DNA of 64,000 nucleotides from Chloroflexota bacterium (GTDB lineage: Bacteria; Chloroflexota; Anaerolineae; Anaerolineales; Villigracilaceae): the NCBI GenBank assembly GCA_013112685.1, contig JABFGC010000001.1, positions 682,001 through 746,000 of the forward strand, given 5' to 3'. Of this stretch, positions 26,525-34,238 are shown piece by piece. The stretch's first letter is position 1. Every line of letters begins with the position of its first letter. The translations under genes and the position numbers were made by a program. A model generated the notes under the pieces. The model searched no databases. It saw only the letters and a program-made list of their open reading frames with translations, and was not told the origin of the DNA.

Positions 26525-27268
26525 TTACAAAACGAGCGGCAGGATCGCCTTTCGATTCTTTGGAAAGTCTGAAAATTTGTCTTGATACCATTTGAGCGTG
26601 CGCAGACTGCGCGCGGTGAGGTAGGCGACGATGAAGAGCAGAATCAGCCACGCGGCAAGATGACGCGAGAGCAGGGCAATGCCCAGCCAGGTGAGAATCT
26701 CGAACAGGTAATGCGGGCAGACGGCGAACTCGAATAACCCGCCTCGTGGAATGAAATAGTCGAACGAGTCTTTACGCAAGTCCGCCAGCAGTTTGTGATG
26801 GTAAAAGTTGCCCCCGATGCCGACGATGAACAGGACAATGCCAAGCGCGAACCAGCCATCCGTGCTTGGGAATGGATTCCCGTTCATCCAGCCGATGAGA
26901 TACGCCGCCGTCGAATAGAACGAGGCGACGAGGAGGGTGGTAAGCAGTCCGGCGTGACTCGAATATTTGTGCAGGAAGAGCGATTCCAATACCCGCTTGG
27001 AAAAATGGGTGAAGACCGAACCGAAGACGATCCATTGGATGAGGTTGGCATTTGGCAGGTAACTTCGCGCGGAAACGAGCAGCGCGACAATCGGCGCGGA
27101 GTACAAAATGACCATGCTCACCCGCGAAGGGATGCCGCTCACCGAACGGAACTTGCTGTAAAACATCATGGACTGTCCGTAATACTCGGCGGGTCCCACG
27201 CCGACTGCCAGAACCGCCAGCGCCGCGTAGAGGATTTGGTTGGTTGTCGTCCATTCAGGGAAAATCAT
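26525..27268 (-). CDS. Steroid 5-alpha-reductase-like membrane reductase
   Basis: 247 aa. The ATG at 27268 has GGAGGA just upstream. Six to seven TM helices. The C-terminal part carries the 3-oxo-5-alpha-steroid 4-dehydrogenase signature: NFYHHKLLADLRKD, YFIPRGGLFEFAVCPHYLFEILTW and a terminal YQDKFSDFPKNRKAILPLVL. Such enzymes reduce enone or enoyl double bonds with NADPH, in steroids, polyprenols or very-long-chain enoyl-CoA. The bacterial substrate is unknown. First gene of its operon, divergent from the crotonase gene. Confidence 0.78.
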   Translation of the reverse strand: MIFPEWTTTNQILYAALAVLAVGVGPAEYYGQSMMFYSKFRSVSGIPSRVSMVILYSAPIVALLVSARSYLPNANLIQWIVFGSVFTHFSKRVLESLFLHKYSSHAGLLTTLLVASFYSTAAYLIGWMNGNPFPSTDGWFALGIVLFIVGIGGNFYHHKLLADLRKDSFDYFIPRGGLFEFAVCPHYLFEILTWLGIALLSRHLAAWLILLFIVAYLTARSLRTLKWYQDKFSDFPKNRKAILPLVL

Positions 27269-27353
27269 CCATGCTCCTCCGGTGCGCGAATTATACAGCA
27301 AGGGGAAGGTGAGTTTATAATCCACACGTACCTGAAAACCACCGGAGGAACCC

Positions 27354-28127
27354 ATGACCTACACCACCATCCTGACCGAAACGCGCGGGCGCGTGGGCAT
27401 TGTGCAATTGAACCGTCCGCAGGCGATGAACGCTTTCAACCTGACCATGCTGGGCGAAGTCTTCGACGCGCTGGAAGCCTTCGACAAAGACGAAGCCGTC
27501 GGCGCGATGGTCGTCACCGGGAACGAAAAAGCCTTCGCCGCCGGGGCGGACATCAAAGAAATGGCGGAGGCGTCCTACGTGCAAATGATCGTCGAGGAGC
27601 GCGTGGAAGTTTGGGACCGCATCCGCAAAATCAAAAAGCCCGTCATTGCAGCGGTTTCGGGCTGGGCGCTGGGCGGCGGATGCGAATTCGTCCTTTCGTG
27701 CGACATGGTCGTCGCCAGCGAGTCTGCCAGGTTCGGTCAGCCGGAGATTACTATCGGCGTCATCCCCGGCGCGGGCGGCACGCGCCGACTGGCGCGGCTG
27801 GTCGGCAAACACCTTGCCATGGAGATGGTCATCAACAACCGCACGCTGACCGCCGCCGAAGCGCTTCAATTCGGGCTTGCCAACCGCGTCGTACCCGTCG
27901 AAGGCTATCTCGGAGCCGCCGTCGCGTTTGCGGAGGAAATCGCCTCGCGCGCGCCGATGGCGGTCCGCATGGCAAAAGACGCCGTCAACGCCGCGTTCGA
28001 GACCACGCTCGCCGAAGGGTTGAAGGTCGAGAAGCGCAACTTCTATCCGTTGTTCGCCACCGAAGACCAAAAGGAGGGCATGCGCGCCTTCGTCGAAAAA
28101 CGCAAACCGAATTGGAAGGGGAGGTAG
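27354..28127 (+). CDS. Enoyl-CoA hydratase (crotonase)
   Basis: 257 aa, complete. Oxyanion-hole segment FAAGADIKEM and the two catalytic Glu residues in GGGCEFVLSCD and GQPEITIGVIPGAGGTRRL are all present. This is typical of short-chain enoyl-CoA hydratases (EchA/PaaF/Crt-like). CGGAGGAACCC precedes the ATG and TATAAT lies near 27316. It could act after glutaryl-CoA dehydrogenase on crotonyl-CoA, but the genes are 24 kb apart. Confidence 0.9.
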   Translation: MTYTTILTETRGRVGIVQLNRPQAMNAFNLTMLGEVFDALEAFDKDEAVGAMVVTGNEKAFAAGADIKEMAEASYVQMIVEERVEVWDRIRKIKKPVIAAVSGWALGGGCEFVLSCDMVVASESARFGQPEITIGVIPGAGGTRRLARLVGKHLAMEMVINNRTLTAAEALQFGLANRVVPVEGYLGAAVAFAEEIASRAPMAVRMAKDAVNAAFETTLAEGLKVEKRNFYPLFATEDQKEGMRAFVEKRKPNWKGR

Positions 28128-28134
28128 TAATTAT

Positions 28135-28163
28135 AAAAAAACACGCCGAGTCTCCTCAGCGTG
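28135..28163 (-). terminator. Terminator of the candidate RNA
   Basis: CACGC-TGAG and CTCG-GCGTG arms capped by a GAGA tetraloop, then at least seven T on the minus strand. It also lies just past the crotonase stop codon. Confidence 0.8.
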
Positions 28164-28386
28164 CGCCCCAATCCCCGTAAGCCGCATCAGTTTCCCCTTC
28201 CTGCCCCTGATGCGCAGACGACTCGGCGGCAGTCCTGCACCCCCACGTACGCTTCAACCTCCTCCGCCAGTCCACTGACGTTCGAGCCGCCCAGAAGTTG
28301 AAGCGTACCGAACCCCTTCCCCGTTCCCCCCTTTTCCCGTGGAATGAACCAATGGGTCATTCCGCTTTCTGCAATATCCATTATGC
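28135..28386 (-). ncRNA. Probable stand-alone structured RNA
   Basis: A 395-bp gene-free gap holds a minus-strand transcription unit with its own promoter (28421-28393) and a strong terminator (28163-28135). Between them lie three hairpins: GGAATGA/TCATTCC, a 12-bp perfect stem GTACGCTTCAAC/GTTGAAGCGTAC and GCATCAG/CTGATGC. CGCCGAGTC can also pair with GACTCGGCG in the terminator. I do not recognise 6S, SRP, RNase P or tmRNA signatures. A 64-codon ORF inside has no ribosome binding site or protein-like sequence. Confidence 0.6.
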
Positions 28387-28392
28387 TTTTGC

Positions 28393-28421
28393 ATTGTAGG
28401 GCATTCCCGTCCCTAAAGCAA
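28393..28421 (-). promoter_or_regulatory. Promoter of the candidate RNA
   Basis: On the minus strand TTGCTT (28421-28416), 17-bp spacer, TACAAT (28398-28393), predicting a start near 28386. Confidence 0.6.
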
Positions 28422-28522
28422 TCGGCAGATGTCTATATCCCGTAGACATTTGTACTGAATGGGCTTGCATCCGGGAATTCTTTCTGTTACCCTGAAGATA
28501 TACCGAAGAGGGAGCGCCTTAT

Positions 28523-29212
28523 ATGACCAAAAAACTACGAGTGGCAATTTTGGACGACCACCTTGCAACAGTGGAAGGATATGTTGCCATGCTCGAACGA
28601 GACCCCCAGATCCAGGTTGTGGCGCGAATGAGTTATGGGAACGAACTGGAAGACGCGCTCCAAGCCCAGCCTGCCGACGTGGTGCTTTTGGACGTTACCG
28701 TGCCGACTTCGAGCGACAACCGCAACCCCTATCCCATCCTGCACGTCATCCCCAACCTGCTGGAAGCGCACCCCCAGCTCAAAATCCTGGTCATCAGCAT
28801 GCACGCTGACCGGGGCTTGATCCGCGCCGTGATGGAGGCGGGAGCGAGCGGATACATCCTGAAGGACGACCAGTCCATCCTCAAGAATCTGGCGAGCGTG
28901 GTCAAAACAATCGCCGGCGACGGCATCCAACTCAGCCGCATCACCTACGACATCTATTTCAAATATCTGTCCAACAACAAGGAGAGCGAACTCACCCCCC
29001 GCGAACGGGAAGCCCTCTCCCTCAGCGCCGCCTTCCCCAACGCCACCACCGCCGACCTGGCGCGGAAACTCAAAATCAAGCATTCCACCGCGCGGAACCT
29101 GCTCTTCAAGGCGTACGTGAAGCTCGACGTGAACAACCGCGCCGCCGCCATCGCCAAGGCGCGTCAGTTGGGACTCATCACGCCCTATCCGCCGGATGCG
29201 CCCCATCTATAA
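28523..29212 (+). CDS. NarL/LuxR-type response regulator, ComA-like
   Basis: 229 aa. Receiver domain: VAILDDH acidic pair, phospho-acceptor Asp57 in VVLLDVTVP, and Lys in SGYILKDD. Output: LuxR-type helix-turn-helix with LTPREREALSLSAAFPNATTADLARKL and ARNLLFKAYVKLDVNNRAAAIAKARQLGLI. This is the output type of ComA. It lies convergent to the comQ-like gene, their 3' ends overlapping by 35 bp, and 1.4 kb from the comP-like kinase. The gene-set context, not the domain alone, supports the ComA assignment. Confidence 0.85.
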   Translation: MTKKLRVAILDDHLATVEGYVAMLERDPQIQVVARMSYGNELEDALQAQPADVVLLDVTVPTSSDNRNPYPILHVIPNLLEAHPQLKILVISMHADRGLIRAVMEAGASGYILKDDQSILKNLASVVKTIAGDGIQLSRITYDIYFKYLSNNKESELTPREREALSLSAAFPNATTADLARKLKIKHSTARNLLFKAYVKLDVNNRAAAIAKARQLGLITPYPPDAPHL

Positions 29213-30153
29213 AAGAAGCGTCCACTTCCCGAAACAGTCGAAAGACCGGCTGGATGAGGTCATCGAAGACCTCCTCCAGGATGCCGCCCCGCGCGAGCAT
29301 CAGTCCACCCAAAATCCCCTTCACTATTTCATGACGTTGCAATAATTGATGGATGCAGTAACTCACTGCCCCGCAGTGGATGAGGATCTCCTGCGCCTCT
29401 TCCAGGACCTGCGGACTGTCCCTGACATGCGGACGGAGTTCCTCGAACCGGCGGCGCAGCGGATGGTCCACTTTGCCTGCAAAAAGAATGGTCAACGGCG
29501 CGCGCCCTTTGTCCCAGTCCGGCTGGGCAGGGACGGCAAGCGTATCGTTCACGTCGTCGTGGATTTGGGCCCATCTCCCCGTATAACTTCCCCAATTCCG
29601 CCACCCGGTCGGCAGTCTCCGCCGAAGCGCCGCCCATCCACGCGCCGATCTGGAACGCCGCGCCGAAGAACGGCGAACTCTTTGCCCGCGCGATCTTCCA
29701 ATAGGAATCTTCATCCTGAACGATGGAGTTCACGTCCCAGTGCTGACCGATGGTCGTCGCCAGAAACATCCGGTTTACGCTTTCCATTGCCGCCAGCTCG
29801 CCGCCGGTTCCGGGCTGGAGCGGGCAACCGCCTCCACCGCCGCCGATTGAAGCGCAGACGCCATGTTCGCCGCCGCGCCTTCGCCCACCTTCAGGTGTTC
29901 GCCGCGCGGGTCTGCGTCCAGCATGTCGTCCACCGGGGACGATCCCGATGTGGCAAGACACGCCACCGACAGGACCGCCGGGGCCGCCCGTTCCTGATCC
30001 CCGCCCGCCGCTTCGCAGGCGCGCAAAGGCAGCTGACCAGTGACGCGGTTTGCCCGCGGCAACGCGGCGGAACAATGCCTGCACCTCCTCCCACTCCTTC
30101 ACGTGCGGGATGCGCGAGAATTCATCCACAATTCGGGTATAGATGTCCATCAT
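29178..30153 (-). CDS. Polyprenyl-synthase-like protein, ComQ-like (several frameshifts)
   Basis: About 325 codons. The ATG at 30153 has CAGGAG upstream. Both Asp-rich motifs of the trans-prenyl synthase fold are present: DDMLD in VDDMLDADPRGEH and DDVND in QIHDDVND. GQHWDVN fits the family's GQ motif. The reading frame changes near 30035, 29820 and 29567-29572 (GGGCCC where GCC-CAA is expected). ComQ of Bacillus has this fold and prenylates Trp of ComX. A housekeeping prenyl diphosphate synthase is the alternative. A ComX-like peptide gene 54 bp upstream on the same strand favours ComQ. Confidence 0.75.
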
Positions 30154-30161
30154 CCAACTCC

Positions 30162-30190
30162 TGTAGCGCGGGAGGTTGTCCCGCGCTACA
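30162..30190. repeat. Hairpin between the comX-like and comQ-like genes
   Basis: Perfect 12-bp arms TGTAGCGCGGGA and TCCCGCGCTACA with a 5-nt loop. It lies between the peptide stop codon (30208) and the comQ-like ribosome binding site, so it could set their relative expression. It may also be a dispersed repeat. Confidence 0.65.
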
Positions 30191-30207
30191 ATGCTATATT
30201 TGCTTGG

Positions 30208-30378
30208 TTACGTTGCGATGGCAGATTCCTCACCCCAGAAGAACCAGGGTTCCAACGCGGCAACCGAGTTGATCTGGTCACGGCTGAGGCGCGTCAACGC
30301 CGCCAGACGGCGCTTGCGGAGAGCGGCAGCGTCCCTCTCGGAGGACAGCCACTTGTAAAAATCCTGCATGTTTTTCAT
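30208..30378 (-). CDS. 56-aa candidate pheromone precursor, ComX-like
   Basis: ATG at 30378 with AAGGAG 8 nt upstream, TAA at 30210-30208. The start MKNMQDFYKWLSSE resembles the MQDLINYFL-type start of Bacillus ComX, and the length (56 versus about 55 aa) fits. The middle is basic and helical (LRKRRLAALTRLSRDQI). The C-terminal end has two Trp, at 45 and 48, in LEPWFFWGEESAIAT; ComX is prenylated on a Trp near its C terminus. No signal peptide or Cys. It is followed directly by the prenyl-synthase gene. ComX peptides are too variable for firm assignment by eye. Confidence 0.65.
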   Translation of the reverse strand: MKNMQDFYKWLSSERDAAALRKRRLAALTRLSRDQINSVAALEPWFFWGEESAIAT

Positions 30379-30447
30379 TTGAAATTCTCCTTATCATTGG
30401 GTTTGGGGTAACGACATTTCCATCTGAGTGAAATCGGTTTCCTGCGC

Positions 30448-30453
30448 TATAAT
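30448..30453 (+). promoter_or_regulatory. -10 box upstream of the comP-like gene
   Basis: Perfect TATAAT with no clear -35. It is separated from the comP-like ATG by the MITE at 30475-30611, giving a leader of about 180 nt. Confidence 0.4.
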
Positions 30454-30474
30454 CGAACCACCTCCTTTCCCTTA

Positions 30475-30611
30475 AGAGCGTTTTGAAATTCGTTTTTAAC
30501 CACAGATGAACACAGATAAATTGGATTTAAGGATGATTTCATGGAGGTTTTCATCAAAATCAGTGTTCATCCGTATTCATCTGTGGTGAATTCTGATTTA
30601 TAAAACACTCT
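30475..30611. mobile_element. MITE copy C (137 bp) in the comX/comP intergenic region
   Basis: Same element as copy A; one difference noticed is CCGTATTCATCTG for CCGTGTTCATCTG. Flanks CTTA on both sides fit a target duplication. Confidence 0.8.
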
Positions 30612-30636
30612 CTTACAGTTCCATAAAGAGGAAACC

Positions 30637-32882
30637 ATGCGAAAAGCCCTGTCTCAACGCTGGCAAATCAGTGAACTGCCCGTCCCCCTCTCTGTATGCT
30701 TAATCCTCATTTGGTACACCTACGGCATTTTGTTCGTCGCACCTTATCCGGGTTTCAGCCTTGACAATGAAGGCCGGGTAGTGAGTATTTATTCCCGCCT
30801 TGAACCGGCATCCAACTTGCAGGCAGACGATCTAATCGTACAAATTGGACCCGTCACATGGGAGGAGTACCAAAGGGATTCCAGGGTCATGTTCTTTGAA
30901 GGCGTCCAACCGGGGGAGATCGTGGAAATTAAGATCAACCGCAACGGCACTGAAATGACCATCCCATGGAGATTTAACGGGTTTGACCGGGCTGAATTCA
31001 ACACCCGTTTCTTCAACATTTGGTGGCTGGCTATCTTCTTCTGGGTCTTTGGCTTGGCGGCGCAATTAGTGATTCGTCCAAAAGACGAGCGCCGCAGGCT
31101 GTTTATTGCCGCCAATTACCTCACGGCGCTGTGGTTGATCTTTGGTTCCCTATCCTCCCGACATCTTTGGGAAAGTGCGATTTTGTTGCGCGTCGTCACA
31201 TGGGTGATACTGCCGGTCTATCTTCACTTGCATTCGGTGTTTCCCAAGCCGCTTAGGGAACTTCCAAAATCAGTTTGGATCGTCGTCTATCTGGCGGGCT
31301 TCTCCCTGGCGGCGGCGGAAGTCACGCAATCCCTTCCGAAAAACCTGTACGCTGTCGGCTTTCTGCTTGCGCTGGTTGGGGGCATCTTACTGCAAGTCGT
31401 GCGCTTCAGGCGGCAACCGGATCAGCGCCGCACGGTGGGCTTGCTCGCCGCTTCCGTCATCGTGGCATTTGCCCCCTCGATCCTTTTGGTAATTTTTATC
31501 ATTGCGGGCGAATCACCCATATTTGGACCGCTTGCCCTCTTTGCCCTGCTTTTTGTGCCGCTGACGTTTTTCTACGTGATCTACCGCCGCCAATCGGCGG
31601 GCCTGGAAATCCGCCTCAACCGCTTTCTTTCGCTCTACGCCTTTCTTATCCTGCTTGTTGTCGTGCTGATTCTGCCCGTCATTGTCGTCATCCATACGCC
31701 GTTCACACACGAACAGTGGATCTTTATTGCGATGATAGTTGCCATAGCGACGGGAGTTGCAAGCACGACTTTTTTCCCGCGCTTTCAGGTGTTCACGGAT
31801 CAGCGCTTTCTCGGCATCAAACTCCCCTACCAAAACCTGGTCGAAACCTACTCCAGCCGTATCACCACCAGCACGTCCATTCTCCACCTGCTCAAACTTT
31901 TGGAAGAGGAGGTCTTCCCCAGCCTGCTCATTCGCCAATACGCCTTCATACAGGTTCGGGATGGAAGCCTCAAGCCGCTCCTCGCCAAAAACGCGGCAGA
32001 AAACCGACTGCCCGATGAAAACAGATTCGACGAATTGATCGCCCGGGCGGGGAAATACATCCCCAGCCTTTCCGCTCCAGACGAATGGATTCGCCTCATC
32101 CTCCCGCTCCAGGTTGGCGGCTCCTACCTCGGCTTTTGGCTTCTCGGAGAACGCGACCCCGACGACCTGTATCCCTTTGCAGAGATTTCCGTCCTGCAAG
32201 CCATCGCCAACCAGACCGCCGTCGCCCTGAGCAACATCCTGCACGCCGAACAACTGCGGAAGATGTACCAGGTTGACATCGAGCGCAGCGAGCAGGAACG
32301 CATGCGCCTCGCGCTGGAACTGCACGACAGCATCCTCAACCAGCTCGGCTACCTCCGCCGCAACCTCGACGAGAGCAGTCTCTCGCCCAATTTCCAGCCC
32401 GCCTATGCCGAACTGACCCGCCGCCTGCGCGAAATTGTCAGCGGCTTGCGCCCACCCATGCTCACCTACGGCCTCAAGCCCGCCCTCGAAGACCTGGCGG
32501 AGAATCTGACGGAACGCAGCGGCAACCGGATAAGCGTCAACGCGGCGCTGGAAGGCGGCGGGGAAAGAATCCCGGAACACATGGAGCTTCACATCTTCCG
32601 CATCGCGCAGGAAGCCTGCGAAAACGTCCTGCGTCACGCCGGGGCAAAGACGATCCGCATTTACGGGAGCATCGCCTCGCACAGGCTGGACCTGTGCATC
32701 GAAGACGACGGCAAAGGCTTCGGCTCGGATGTCCAGCTCGACCTCGACGCCCTGCTGAGCAACAATCACTTTGGGCTTGCCAACATGATCGAGCGGGCGC
32801 GCCTGGTCGGCGCGACCTCCAAATCCAGCCTGCGCCCGACCGCGGGACGAGGATTCACATCACCTGGCGTTCTGAACCATAG
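30637..32882 (+). CDS. Membrane sensor histidine kinase with PDZ-like segment, ComP-like
   Basis: About 748 codons. One TM helix is followed by an extracytoplasmic PDZ-like stretch (residues about 45-110; NLQADDLIVQIGPVTWEEYQ and GEIVEIKINRNGTEMTIPW). Around eight more TM helices, a GAF-like region, and a HisKA_3 domain with His563 in LALELHDSILNQL come next. The ATPase domain has N-box EACENVLRHAGA and G-box EDDGKGFG. ComP of Bacillus is a polytopic HisKA_3 kinase. A shift near 32842 breaks the last 13 residues; the other frame gives GTRIHITWRSEP and stops at 32882. RBS AGAGGAAACC. Confidence 0.82.
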
Positions 32883-32998
32883 ATTGTTAAAGTGCAGGGT
32901 TGTTGATTGGTTCCCTGCTTTATATCCCCGCCGAAAAGAGAATACCATCGGCAATCGCTTGAAATGCTCAAGCGTTGCTTGAATTCGAGGTCCAGCCC

Positions 32999-34135
32999 AT
33001 GAACGAATTTGGAAAACTGCTCCGTTTTTATCGGGAGCAATGCAGGGATCCCTCCACCGGAAAGCGGCTGACCCAGGAAAGACTGGGGGATCTTCTGTTC
33101 GATGAGATCGGCGTTCACTACAGCGGCGCAGCCGTCAGCGATTGGGAACGGAATGAAAGCAGGATCAACGCCGATGACTGGCTGCTTCTGCTCAGCCTGG
33201 TAAAAATTTTGAAACAATATGGGGGAATCAAATCGCCGGAAGACGCCGACCGGTTATTGGAATCGGGAAACTATCGGGCGTTGAATCCGCTCGAAAAGGC
33301 GGATCTGTTCCCGGGTCCGTTCGAGGCGGATGACTCTCCAGCCCCGCCGCCCGTTTCCAGAGAGTCCCCTTCCAACCTTCAGTTTTTATTCAAAGATATT
33401 TCCGGCGTTTCCCGCGCGGAATTCAAAGAGATTTTGAATCAGGCGCGCAGCGGACCTCAACCTGCTTGGCCTCGTGTGGCTGTGACAGTGATAAGAAAAT
33501 TTACAGACCGCATCTCGGCTTTCGATGTGCTGCGGGCGATCCTGTGGGTCTGGATTTGGATCGTTGCCTATTGGCTGGTTGCCCCGTCGCTGCAATGGGC
33601 GCTCATAAAAGAAGCGGATGCCGTGCAGACTGCGATCCTGTATGCAATCGGGAGTCTCATCCTGCCGCCTCTCATCGGCGCGATGACCGGTACGGGTAAA
33701 AAGGGATTTTGGAGGGAGAAGGGGTTATCGAGTTCCCTCGTCCTTCATCTCTACGTCCACCAGGGGGCGTATGTGGGCTTTCACGTTGGCTACTTTTTTA
33801 TGTTCCTGTTCACGTCCGTGCAAAACCTGCTTGGCGCGCAGACGGCGATCTGGAGCGAATTCATAAAAGCCGCGTTTCCCATTGCGGTCGGTTATGCAGG
33901 CGCGCTGCTCATCCCCTACAACCTGTGGCTTGCATACGGACAACTCCGCTTGAAGGATGGCGGCATCTTTTTCGTTTTTGTCCTGCTCGGACCTTTATGG
34001 GCATGGTTCTTCCTTGAGTTTTATCCCGTGTTCGCGTCTCCGGTTCTGGGGGCGTTGGTGATCCTGGCGGCGATGACCATCCTGGCTGCAAGCGAAGCGA
34101 GGAAAAATCGAAAAGCCAAGCCCGCGCCGGATTAA
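32999..34135 (+). CDS. XRE-HTH membrane protein
   Basis: 378 aa. The N-terminal part is a Cro/C1-type helix-turn-helix (LLRFYREQCRDPSTGKRLTQERLGDLL, then SGAAVSDWERNES). A linker with a Pro-rich stretch follows, then about six TM helices from residue 185. One-protein membrane-bound regulators of this layout have no settled function. It follows the comP-like gene by about 116 bp on the same strand, so it may be co-transcribed with it or be a target. Confidence 0.7.
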   Translation: MNEFGKLLRFYREQCRDPSTGKRLTQERLGDLLFDEIGVHYSGAAVSDWERNESRINADDWLLLLSLVKILKQYGGIKSPEDADRLLESGNYRALNPLEKADLFPGPFEADDSPAPPPVSRESPSNLQFLFKDISGVSRAEFKEILNQARSGPQPAWPRVAVTVIRKFTDRISAFDVLRAILWVWIWIVAYWLVAPSLQWALIKEADAVQTAILYAIGSLILPPLIGAMTGTGKKGFWREKGLSSSLVLHLYVHQGAYVGFHVGYFFMFLFTSVQNLLGAQTAIWSEFIKAAFPIAVGYAGALLIPYNLWLAYGQLRLKDGGIFFVFVLLGPLWAWFFLEFYPVFASPVLGALVILAAMTILAASEARKNRKAKPAPD

Positions 34136-34141
34136 AAAAAC

Positions 34142-34169
34142 TGCGCGCCGATTTGCAAATCGGCGCGCA
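34142..34169. terminator. Bidirectional terminator
   Basis: A perfect 28-bp palindrome TGCGCGCCGATTTGCAAATC... with an A run on the left. It separates the XRE membrane gene from the convergent HD-GYP operon. Confidence 0.75.
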
Positions 34170-34238
34170 CCCCATAAGACCCCTTTCGCACCAGGCTTCC
34201 CCTCCAAATCCCTGGTGCGCCGAAAGGCAAGTCAGGCG

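Noticed and set aside
28187..28381. 64-codon minus-strand ORF in the candidate RNA
   Set aside because: No ribosome binding site, unusual composition, and its sequence is taken up by perfect RNA stems. The structured-RNA reading explains it better.
28135..28421. RNase P, SRP, 6S or tmRNA identity for the structured RNA
   Set aside because: I looked for the conserved segments of each (for example the SRP GGAA-tetraloop hairpin context and the tmRNA tag ORF) and did not find a convincing match.
32999..34135. The XRE membrane protein as an essential part of the ComQXPA-like locus
   Set aside because: Its position after the kinase is suggestive, but this architecture is common in such genomes and nothing in the sequence ties it to pheromone sensing.
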